A stretch of DNA of 9,443 nucleotides from positions 1 to 9,443 of the forward strand of contig DASWHK010000051.1 of assembly GCA_036398215.1 (NCBI GenBank), read 5' to 3'. Both the position numbers and the translations under genes were made by a program. Of the stretch, positions 1 through 9,443 are shown in pieces. The notes beneath the pieces are model-generated. The model was not told the origin of the DNA. It ran no database searches and was given only the letters and a program-made list of their open reading frames with translations. The first letter of the stretch is position 1; each line of letters begins with the position of its first letter. The DNA is from DASWHK01 sp036398215. Its GTDB lineage: Bacteria; Acidobacteriota; UBA890.

Positions 1-741
1 CGTCGCCATCGCGCCGCCCTCATCGTCGCGGCGACCGCGGCCGTCGCGCTGCTCGCCGACCATTTTCTCGCCGGCGCCGCGATGCGGGGGCTGGCGGTTC
101 GCTCTTGGGGGGCCGCGCGAGCCTGGTTCGATGGCTTGACCGAGCCCGAGCCGTGGCTTGCCCTGGCGGCGCTCACTGTCTTTCTCGCCTTCGCCAACCT
201 CTACCTGAAGATCGCCCTGCAGGCACCCAACCTGCAGCGGCGCCTGCGCCCGCCGCTGTTCTTCACGATGCCCTTCGCGATCTACTGCTCGGTGTACCTG
301 CTGATCTCGATCATGGCGTTCACCATGCTGCGGGACACCATCGACAGCACCTTCGTCGCCGTGGTCAGCGCCAGCCTCCTGGGGATCGGCCTCGGCAACG
401 CCGACGTCAAGTTCGGGGGCTTCAGCCTGCTGCCGATCTCCGAGTTCCTGCAGGGGCTCGAGGGCGTCGTTCAGGCGAGCATCGGCGTGGAGCTCAGCGA
501 GCTCGACGTCGCCAAGCGCGCCCGCATCCGCGACGACCTGGCCGGCGTCGTCCCGCTGGACGCGCTGCGGCGGGAGTGCCGGTTCCTCGGCGTCGAGGAG
601 CAGACCTTCGCGAAGATCCAGGAAACGGCGGGCGACGACCAGGCGACCGAGGCCGGCCTCCTGGCCCGCGAGATCGTCGGGCGCAGCGAGGCGAACGCTC
701 TGCGGATCATCGACGACTGGCGGCGGCGGCCGCGCCGTTAG
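1..741 (+). CDS. Multi-pass membrane protein of unknown function, 5' end outside the window
   Basis: I do not recognise this protein. The frame is open from the first base to a TAG at 739-741. The first 27 codons already show GC-rich third positions and encode a hydrophobic stretch (ALIVAATAAVALLA), and the ATG at 82 has no Shine-Dalgarno sequence before it, so the true start probably lies upstream of the window. Counting from the ATG at 82, hydrophobic segments lie near residues 25-46, 59-83 and 91-105. With the stretch before that ATG this gives about four membrane segments. A soluble, charged, mostly helical tail of roughly 105 residues follows and ends in an arginine cluster (WRRRPRR). 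The tail may face the cytoplasm, but topology is inferred. The gene converges on the tricorn-type peptidase gene, with only 59 bases between the stop codons. It is real coding sequence by codon bias; its role is unknown. Confidence 0.7.
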   Translation, partial: RRHRAALIVAATAAVALLADHFLAGAAMRGLAVRSWGAARAWFDGLTEPEPWLALAALTVFLAFANLYLKIALQAPNLQRRLRPPLFFTMPFAIYCSVYLLISIMAFTMLRDTIDSTFVAVVSASLLGIGLGNADVKFGGFSLLPISEFLQGLEGVVQASIGVELSELDVAKRARIRDDLAGVVPLDALRRECRFLGVEEQTFAKIQETAGDDQATEAGLLAREIVGRSEANALRIIDDWRRRPRR

Positions 742-800
742 CCCTGGCAGAGTGCGCCGCTCGCCCGCCGGGGCTTCTTGGCTGTGGGCGTCAGGGGCCT

Positions 801-4427
<3,627 letters not shown>

Positions 4428-4435
4428 GGCTCACG

Positions 4436-4440
4436 CCTTT
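4436..4440 (-). promoter_or_regulatory. Shine-Dalgarno-like AAAGG of the tricorn-type gene
   Basis: Read on the minus strand, AAAGG lies 8 bases before the ATG at 4427. It supports this start, which also places a basic n-region and hydrophobic core directly at the N-terminus. Confidence 0.5.
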
Positions 4441-4479
4441 CGTCTGCTGTCCGATGCGAGACTCCGGATGCCCGCGGTC

Positions 4480-4485
4480 ATTCTA
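4480..4485 (-). promoter_or_regulatory. Possible -10 element (TAGAAT) for the tricorn-type gene
   Basis: On the minus strand TAGAAT lies about 52 bases before the ATG at 4427. It differs from the sigma-70 consensus TATAAT at one position and stands out in GC-rich DNA. No hexamer resembling TTGACA occurs 16-18 bases further upstream, so this is only a candidate. Confidence 0.25.
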
Positions 4486-4571
4486 GCCCGCATGAGGGGG
4501 GCGGCTTGCGGCATAATCGCGGCCGTGCCCTCGAGGCGGCGGCCTCGCTGGTCGTCTACTCCACCGGCGCG

Positions 4572-4661
4572 GTGACGGTCAAGACCACCGTCCTGATCAC
4601 GCCCGAGGAGATGGACGAGGCGGCCAGGAAAACCGCCAAGTACCGGGCGCCGGGCAAGTAA
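4572..4661 (+). other. Possible very small ORF or coding relic (29 codons from a GTG)
   Basis: A frame ending in TAA at 4659-4661 reads VTVKTTVLITPEEMDEAARK and on to a C-terminus AKYRAPGK. Third positions are almost all G or C, and the peptide looks protein-like: a beta-type stretch followed by a charged helix. The same frame stays open back to about 4401, but upstream of 4520 the translation loses this character and overlaps the start of the tricorn-type gene on the other strand. No Shine-Dalgarno sequence precedes the GTG at 4572. It may be the 3' remnant of a degraded gene, a small protein or chance. I cannot name a family. Confidence 0.2.
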
Positions 4662-4696
4662 GAGGCCCGCGAACGGCGCATACCGGCGGCTGCCCG

Positions 4697-4726
4697 TTGA
4701 CACGACCGGCCTCTTGGGAGCAGGAT
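4697..4726 (+). promoter_or_regulatory. Possible promoter (TTGACA, 18 bases, CAGGAT) for the HD-domain gene
   Basis: A perfect -35 hexamer TTGACA at 4697-4702 is followed after 18 bases by CAGGAT at 4721-4726, a poor -10 match with three of six consensus bases. If used, it would give a leader of about 130 bases before the ATG at 4866. The -35 match is suggestive but the pair is weak. Confidence 0.25.
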
Positions 4727-4853
4727 GCCGACACGCGCAGCACGTAAACGAGAACATCCGACAGCCGCGCGGGGTGAGCGGACGGCGCCGGCGCAAGAGC
4801 CGCCGAGCCGAGCCGCCGCGCCCCGCACCGCCGTCGCACAGCCGTCGCACCGC

Positions 4854-4861
4854 GAGGAGGG
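4854..4861 (+). promoter_or_regulatory. Strong Shine-Dalgarno that sets the HD-domain gene start
   Basis: GAGGAGGG lies 4 bases before the ATG at 4866. It decides this start over the in-frame ATG at 4725, which would add 47 low-complexity residues rich in Arg, Ala and Pro. Confidence 0.8.
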
Positions 4862-4865
4862 CCTC

Positions 4866-5687
4866 ATGGAAGTCGACCGCAGAATTTTCCTGGCGACCCT
4901 GGGCGCCGGCGCCCTCGAGCTGATGTCCCCCGAGGACAAGGCCGAGGCGCTCGAGCACTACATGGAGCACCAGCTCGACGACGCCATCGCGGCGCGCGAC
5001 GGCGCCGAGCCGATGCTCTACATGCCCGACGGCGAGGCGATCGCCGTGCGCGAGCTGCAAGGAGAGAACCCGCGGCCGCCGCGCGGCACCGGCAGCCTGT
5101 TCATGCCGCGGGCCCGAGAGTTCGCGCCGATGTCCGACAAGCCGACGCTGGTGGAGTTCTTCGAGAAGCGCTTCGCCCCCGCCAACCACGTCCTGCAGAG
5201 CGCCACCCACGCGCTGGAGACCGGCCAGCCCGAGCGGACGGTGTTCGCCTGCCTGATGCACGACGTGGTGCTGAACCTGATCAAGGTCGATCACGGCTGG
5301 TGGGGCGCGCAGCTCATCGAGCCCTACGTCGAGGAGCGGATCAGCTGGGGCATCCGCTACCACGCGCCGCTGCGCTTCTACCCGGACGAGTCGGTCGGCT
5401 ACGAGTACCCCGAGATGTACAACCGCATCTTCGGCGAGGACTACGTCCCCGAGCCCTATATCACGCAGGCCTACGAGTTCGCCCGCGGCCACAGCTGGTA
5501 CATGGAGGCCCGCTTGATCACGCTCAACGACACCTACGCCTTCGAGGAAGGGAAGGTGGTCTCGCTCGATCCCTTCGTCGACATCATCGGCCGCAACTTC
5601 AGGCAGCCGAGAGAGGGCCTCGGCTACGACAACAGCCCCTCGTCGCACATGTGGCGGACGATCGGCAACCCGAACCGACCGCTGTAG
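4866..5687 (+). CDS. HD-domain protein, predicted PhnZ/MIOX-like mixed-valent diiron oxygenase
   Basis: This 273-residue protein has a conserved-looking HD core. Candidate metal ligands are His108 (in NHVLQSATHALETG), His132-Asp133 (in ACLMHDVV), His143 (in DHGWWGAQL), His166 (in RYHAPLRFY) and Asp222 (in LITLNDTYAF). This six-ligand series, with gaps of 24, 1, 10, 23 and 56, resembles PhnZ (His34, His58-Asp59, His80, His104, Asp161), apart from a shorter gap before the third histidine. Those enzymes use a mixed-valent diiron centre and oxygen to cleave C-P or C-C bonds. The PhnZ phosphonate-binding lysine, four residues after the fourth histidine, corresponds to Arg170. The N-terminus has a Tat-like DRRIFLATLGAGAL, but the hydrophobic stretch is short and no clear cleavage site follows, so export is uncertain. 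The fold call is fairly sure and the diiron class likely; the substrate is unknown. A nucleotide phosphohydrolase of the HD superfamily is the main alternative. Confidence 0.72.
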   Translation: MEVDRRIFLATLGAGALELMSPEDKAEALEHYMEHQLDDAIAARDGAEPMLYMPDGEAIAVRELQGENPRPPRGTGSLFMPRAREFAPMSDKPTLVEFFEKRFAPANHVLQSATHALETGQPERTVFACLMHDVVLNLIKVDHGWWGAQLIEPYVEERISWGIRYHAPLRFYPDESVGYEYPEMYNRIFGEDYVPEPYITQAYEFARGHSWYMEARLITLNDTYAFEEGKVVSLDPFVDIIGRNFRQPREGLGYDNSPSSHMWRTIGNPNRPL

Positions 5688-5722
5688 GGTAGTCTTGGAT
5701 CGGCCCGCTCTAGCTGGCGAGA

Positions 5723-5738
5723 GCTGCCGCGGGGCAGC
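5723..5738. repeat. Small inverted repeat after the HD-domain gene
   Basis: GCTGCC, a 4-base loop (GCGG) and GGCAGC form a perfect 6-bp stem 36 bases after the HD gene stop. No T-rich tract follows, so it is not a standard intrinsic terminator. Hairpins of this size are common in GC-rich DNA. Confidence 0.3.
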
Positions 5739-5812
5739 GGCGATCACCGGTTTGGGGACCGTGGAGAATCGCTGAGTTCATGGCGGCGCGAGCCACGCGT
5801 TCCACCGTCGAG

Positions 5813-5835
5813 CGGCGCCCGGATGACGGGCGCCG
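5813..5835. repeat. Perfect 9-bp hairpin upstream of the phosphoesterase fusion gene
   Basis: CGGCGCCCG pairs fully with CGGGCGCCG across a 5-base loop (GATGA). The hairpin ends 33 bases before the ATG at 5869. No T-tract follows on the plus strand, so it is more likely a structure in the 5' leader, an RNA-processing or protection hairpin, or a palindromic binding site than an intrinsic terminator. No Shine-Dalgarno sequence lies between it and the start codon. Confidence 0.45.
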
Positions 5836-5868
5836 AGCTGCCGTCCGACCCGCCGCCACGGTTCACCG

Positions 5869-8800
5869 ATGATCGATCTGTCGAAGATCGACACCATCGT
5901 CTTTCTGATGATGGAGAATCGCTCATTCGATCACATGGTCGGGCACCTGAGCCTCGACGGCGGCCTCGGCGTCGACGGGCTGAAGCCGCCGCTGCAGCGG
6001 GACCTCTACCGCAACGAGCACGACGGCCGGGCGCACTTCCCCTTCGAGATGCGCGACGCGCCCATTGATGGAGACGTCCCGCACCACCGGCCGGAGACGA
6101 TGGACCAGATGGCCTGGTCCGCCGCCGAGGACCGCTTCCTGATGAACGGTTTCGCCCGCTCGTACTACGCGTACGCGGCGGCGCACGGGATCGACGCCGA
6201 CCCCGACCGCTGCATCGCCATGGGCTACCTGCCGCGCCAGGACGTGCCGATCACCACCTTCTTCGCCGAGAAGTACGCCGTGTGCGACCGCTGGTTCGGG
6301 TCGCTGCCCACCAGCACGCCGCCCAACAAGATCTTCTCGCTGTCGGGGCGGACCCGGGTCGAGGACATCACCCCGACGCTGCAGCCCAGCGACCGGCTGC
6401 TGATCGACTGGTGCAGCGAGCGCAACGTCCGCTGGCGCGTCTATCACGACGGCCTGACCTTCTTCGCCGTTTTCGGGCGGCTCGACGTGATCTTCGACAG
6501 CGACAAGTTCCGCGGCTTCGGGCAGCTGATGAGCGACGTAGCCAGCGAGCCCGACGCGACATTCCCGCAGGTGATCATCATCGAGCCCAACTACGAGTCG
6601 GGGCCCCACTACGGCGACCAGCCCAACGACAGCCACCCGCCGCTGCCCGTGAGCTTCGGCGAGGACTTCCAGCGCCGCTGCTACGAGGCGCTGACGGTCA
6701 ACCCGGAGCGCTGGAAGAAGACCGTCTTCGTGATCACCTACGACGAGCACGGCGGCTTCTTCGACCACGTGCCGCCCCACGAGGTCGTCTACGCGCCCCC
6801 CGACGGCGAGTTCGAGCCCTTCACCTGCACCGGGCCGCGGGTGCCGGGGCTGGTGATCTCGCCGCTGGTCGCGGCCGGCACCGTCTTCAGCCGGCCGCTC
6901 GATCACACCTCCGTGCTGCAGCTCGTCTCGCAGCGTTTCGCGCCCAACGAGCCGATCTACTCCGCGGAGGTGGCGGCGCGGCGGGCCGGCGGCATCGGTT
7001 CGGTGGCCGAGGTGCTCAACCGCAACACGCCGCGCAACGACATTCCGGCGGCGCCTGACGTGCTGATTACCGGCGCCGCAGCGCTCGGCCATCACGACGA
7101 CGGCACGCCGATCGCCCGGCTCTTCGCCCTCGCCGGCCGCAAGCTGATCGAACAGCGCCCCGACGAGACCGCGGCGCTCTTCCCCCACCTGTGGAACTGG
7201 CACCTGGCCAGCGGCGGCGAGCTGCCGCCCCGCCCCCCCGCCCCCGCCTTCGAGATCGCCGGCCTCAGCGAGCTGATCCGTGAGCACGCCGGCAAGAAGC
7301 TGCAGGAGCTGCCGAAGGAAGTCATGAGCGCCAGCGCCCGCGGCTCCTTCGCCTTCAGCCGCGGCAAGGCGCCGAAGGTCAAGCTGACGATCAAGCCGCA
7401 GGCAAGCGTCGAGATCCTGGCGTTCAACAGCGAGGACGACCGCGACCCCGACGGCGTCATCGCCAAGCGCGCCGGTGGCGGCGGCGCCCGCTTCCCGGCG
7501 CAGATCGTGCTCGATACCTCACGGGCCTGGATGAAGTACGCCTTCGAGGCCGATCTCGCCGCCGGCGTCGATGCCACGTTGGAAGGCCTCGGCTTCGGCT
7601 TCGACGCCGACAAGAAGCTGCGCGTCTGCGAGTACAAGGTCCACGACCGCGACGCGATCGCCGTCTCGACGGTGCTCACCGACCTGGCGCGGCCGCGCTT
7701 CGCCCTGCGCGAGGCGGACATCGAGAGTCTGCGGGTCGGCGATTGCCTGACCATGCAGTTCGTTGGCACGCTGAAGGCCGACGTCACGCTGCGCTGGGCG
7801 GACGTCTTCAGCACCCAGTTCGGCGACCTCGGGACGCTGCTCAACAGCAGCGACGTGATCCCGCTGAAGTTCTCCTCGGGGCTGACGCTGGCCGCCTCGG
7901 TGAGCTTGATGGACGACTTCATCCTCGCCTTCTCGCGGGCCGCGCCCGGCACGCTGCGCGTCGCCGTCCGCAAGGCCCGGCAGCGCCGCGCCGGCGTCTC
8001 GTTCGAGTCCTCGATGAAGGTCGAGTTCGCCCGCCCCAAGGACGTCGAGGAGGCGCTGCAAGCGCTGCTCGAAGGGCTGATCGGCGAGCCGCTCGCCAAG
8101 GTCGAAAGGCTGCTCGCCTCCAACCTCGCCGAGAAGCTGAGCGGCCGCGAGGCCGAGATCCTCGCCAAGGTCCTCGCCGCGGTCGGCGTCGACCCGGCGA
8201 TCCCCGACGCCATCACTCGCCAGCGACAGCTCATCCGCGAGGCCAAGCGCCGTTTTGCTGAGCTCAAACAATCGCTCGACGAGAAGGTCCGCGAGATCGC
8301 CCGCCAGAAGATCACCGTCGGCTTCAAGTACGAGTACGAGCGGGTCGCCACCCACGCCAGCGTCCTGCAGGCGACGATCGACGACGGCGAGCTGGCGACC
8401 TACCACGCCGATCTGCTGCGCGGCCGCCTGGAGGGGCTGTTGGCGGCGTTGCGCGAGGCCGAGGAGGCGGGCGACGCGGCGGCGGGCGTGGCGCTGGAGT
8501 CGTACCTGGAGCGCGACACGCTGAAGACCACCAAGAGCTGGGGCTTCACGCTCGGCATCGGCCCATGGAAGGTCTACGGCCGCGACCGCGAGACCCTGTC
8601 GGGGACCGTCGACGAGAACCTCGCCGGCCGCAAGAAGGTCGCCTACCACGGCCTGCGCGGCTACCGGGGCAACTGGATCGGCGAGGAGTTCGAGTGGACC
8701 TTCGACTTCCGCGCCGACATGCCCCGCTACTCGGCCGGGCCGGCGCCGAAGCTGGCGGAGTTCGAGTTCGGCCTGACGCTGATCTGGGAGCGCCGCGAGA

Positions 8801-9443
8801 AGCTCACCGACAAGGCGCTCGCCGTCCTGCTCGACGCCGCGAGCCTGTGGAGGGTGGCGGCGCCGGGCAGCTTTCCGCTGCTGCGCGAGAGGCTCGCCGG
8901 CAGCGTCGACAAAGAGTGCGAGATCGCCCTGCAGCTACGCGTCGACGACGGCCTGTTCCGCCGCATCCTGCCGGCGATGGGCACCGCCACGCTTGCCGAT
9001 TTCGCGGCGCCGCTGGGCGCCGCCATGCCGTGGATGGAGGACTACCCGGGCCGCGCCACCGTCACGCTCCGCCGCCAGCTCTACGCGCCCTGGTGGGCCT
9101 ACTACTTCACCCATCCCACCGTGAACCAGGGCAACCTGGCGAGTGCCGCGGCCAACCACTTCCGCTGGGACACCGATTACCCGGACCTCTATTCGCTCGA
9201 GCTCAACTACTCGGTGCGCGAGCCGTTCACCCTTGCCGGCCTGGTGCGGCTGAACGGCAACACCATCGTCGACATCGAGAAGTTCAACGAGGGCATGGCC
9301 ACCCTCGCCGACGGCGTCGCCGCCGACCGCCACGACAACGGCCTCATCGAGGCGGTCTTCGCCAAGATCAAGAATCTCGGCAAGCAGTCGCACCACGTGC
9401 GGGCGCTCGGCTTCTACCTCAACGAGCGGATCGCCGCCGCCGG
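5869..9443 (+). CDS. Phospholipase C/acid phosphatase-type phosphoesterase fused to a giant unknown C-terminal region, 3' end outside the window
   Basis: At least 1191 codons run without a stop to the right edge. Residues about 1-357 match the PF04185-type phosphoesterases (bacterial phospholipase C, AcpA), which hydrolyse phosphate mono- or diesters. Likely metal and catalytic residues are Glu16-Asn17 (in LMMENRSFDHM), Thr150 (in PTSTPPNK, the TxPNR-like nucleophile position), Asp292-Glu293 (in ITYDEHGGFFDHV), and His256 and Asp345-His346 (in NDSHPP and DHTS). The domain begins at residue 1 with no signal peptide, although many relatives are exported. An in-frame TGA at 5824-5826 rules out a longer N-terminus and ATG 5869 is the only start before the ENRSF motif, though it lacks a Shine-Dalgarno. 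Residues about 400-485 are helical with a proline-rich spot. Beyond 485 I recognise nothing: alternating beta-type stretches, helical segments at 721-776 and 782-816, then a beta- and aromatic-rich part. The N-terminal assignment is firm; the role of the rest is unknown. Confidence 0.85.
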   Translation, partial: MIDLSKIDTIVFLMMENRSFDHMVGHLSLDGGLGVDGLKPPLQRDLYRNEHDGRAHFPFEMRDAPIDGDVPHHRPETMDQMAWSAAEDRFLMNGFARSYYAYAAAHGIDADPDRCIAMGYLPRQDVPITTFFAEKYAVCDRWFGSLPTSTPPNKIFSLSGRTRVEDITPTLQPSDRLLIDWCSERNVRWRVYHDGLTFFAVFGRLDVIFDSDKFRGFGQLMSDVASEPDATFPQVIIIEPNYESGPHYGDQPNDSHPPLPVSFGEDFQRRCYEALTVNPERWKKTVFVITYDEHGGFFDHVPPHEVVYAPPDGEFEPFTCTGPRVPGLVISPLVAAGTVFSRPLDHTSVLQLVSQRFAPNEPIYSAEVAARRAGGIGSVAEVLNRNTPRNDIPAAPDVLITGAAALGHHDDGTPIARLFALAGRKLIEQRPDETAALFPHLWNWHLASGGELPPRPPAPAFEIAGLSELIREHAGKKLQELPKEVMSASARGSFAFSRGKAPKVKLTIKPQASVEILAFNSEDDRDPDGVIAKRAGGGGARFPAQIVLDTSRAWMKYAFEADLAAGVDATLEGLGFGFDADKKLRVCEYKVHDRDAIAVSTVLTDLARPRFALREADIESLRVGDCLTMQFVGTLKADVTLRWADVFSTQFGDLGTLLNSSDVIPLKFSSGLTLAASVSLMDDFILAFSRAAPGTLRVAVRKARQRRAGVSFESSMKVEFARPKDVEEALQALLEGLIGEPLAKVERLLASNLAEKLSGREAEILAKVLAAVGVDPAIPDAITRQRQLIREAKRRFAELKQSLDEKVREIARQKITVGFKYEYERVATHASVLQATIDDGELATYHADLLRGRLEGLLAALREAEEAGDAAAGVALESYLERDTLKTTKSWGFTLGIGPWKVYGRDRETLSGTVDENLAGRKKVAYHGLRGYRGNWIGEEFEWTFDFRADMPRYSAGPAPKLAEFEFGLTLIWERREKLTDKALAVLLDAASLWRVAAPGSFPLLRERLAGSVDKECEIALQLRVDDGLFRRILPAMGTATLADFAAPLGAAMPWMEDYPGRATVTLRRQLYAPWWAYYFTHPTVNQGNLASAAANHFRWDTDYPDLYSLELNYSVREPFTLAGLVRLNGNTIVDIEKFNEGMATLADGVAADRHDNGLIEAVFAKIKNLGKQSHHVRALGFYLNERIAAA

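Larger units (their letters stand above)
4428..4865. other. Divergent intergenic region between the tricorn-type and HD-domain genes
   Basis: This 438-base stretch separates two divergently read genes and should hold both promoters. The left part has TAGAAT (minus strand, 4480-4485) and CATAAT (plus strand, 4512-4517), both AT-rich hexamers in a GC-rich background and neither with a good -35 partner. The middle (about 4521-4661) has a GC3-biased reading frame described separately. TTGACA occurs at 4697-4702. The right part (about 4740-4850) is GC-rich, and its translation in the frame of the HD gene is low-complexity and rich in Arg, Ala and Pro, so I do not extend the HD gene into it. A short tandem repeat of gccgtcgcac lies near 4831-4850. 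I see no convincing terminator or structured RNA. Confidence 0.6.

Noticed and set aside
742..800. A bidirectional terminator in the 59-base convergent gap
   Set aside because: Only a 4-bp stem (GCCC, GCCG loop, GGGC) followed by TTCTT is visible, which is too weak to call.
4725..4865. N-terminal extension of the HD-domain protein from the ATG at 4725
   Set aside because: It would add 47 low-complexity residues with no ribosome-binding site, whereas ATG 4866 has GAGGAGGG 4 bases upstream and begins with a Tat-like leader.
4431..5747. A 438-codon minus-strand frame opposite the HD-domain gene
   Set aside because: Low-complexity translation with no motif; the plus strand holds a strong Shine-Dalgarno and the HD ligand series.
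5762..5923. The 12-base word TGGAGAATCGCT at 5762-5773, repeated at 5912-5923 inside the ENRS motif of the phosphoesterase gene
   Set aside because: One or a few 12-base repeats are expected by chance in a window this size. The upstream copy is followed by an in-frame TGA and the flanks do not align well enough to call a duplication.
5923..8649. Long minus-strand frames opposite the phosphoesterase fusion
   Set aside because: They overlap each other and have biased, repetitive translations, while the plus-strand frame has recognised motifs and runs unbroken from 5869 to the edge.

Overview
The window is high-GC DNA with strong GC bias at third codon positions and long spurious open frames on the opposite strands. 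It looks like a chromosomal segment of a GC-rich Gram-negative bacterium. A large exported tricorn-type protease and large multidomain proteins would suit Acidobacteriota, Myxococcota, Gemmatimonadota or a similar environmental lineage, but this placement is inference. I see no rRNA, tRNA, insertion sequence, CRISPR array or integrase.

Layout. (1) Bases 1-741, + strand: 3' part of an unrecognised multi-pass membrane protein, open at the left edge. (2) Bases 801-4427, - strand, convergent with the first gene: a complete 1208-residue exported tricorn-type S41 peptidase with PD40 beta-propeller repeats, a PDZ-like segment and a C-terminal catalytic core in which His868, Ser1091 and Glu1148 can be placed. 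(3) Bases 4428-4865: a 438-base divergent intergenic region with weak promoter-like elements and a possible short coding relic. (4) Bases 4866-5687, + strand: a 273-residue HD-domain protein. Its ligand series H108, H132-D133, H143, H166, D222 has nearly the spacing of the PhnZ/MIOX mixed-valent diiron oxygenases, and a twin-arginine-like motif lies at its N-terminus. (5) Bases 5688-5868: a gap with a perfect 9-bp hairpin. (6) Bases 5869-9443, + strand, open at the right edge: a giant protein of at least 1191 residues. It begins with a phospholipase C/acid phosphatase-type phosphoesterase domain (PF04185 type) and continues for about 790 residues that I cannot assign.

The most notable part is the right half, where a predicted diiron oxygenase lies directly upstream of a signal-less phosphoesterase fused to a very large unknown C-terminal region. 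The two are co-directional but 181 bases apart, so an operon is possible and not shown. A shared role in cleaving a phosphorus-containing or inositol-containing compound is a speculation worth testing. The tricorn peptidase reads away from this pair and is probably an independent unit concerned with peptide degradation in the periplasm.
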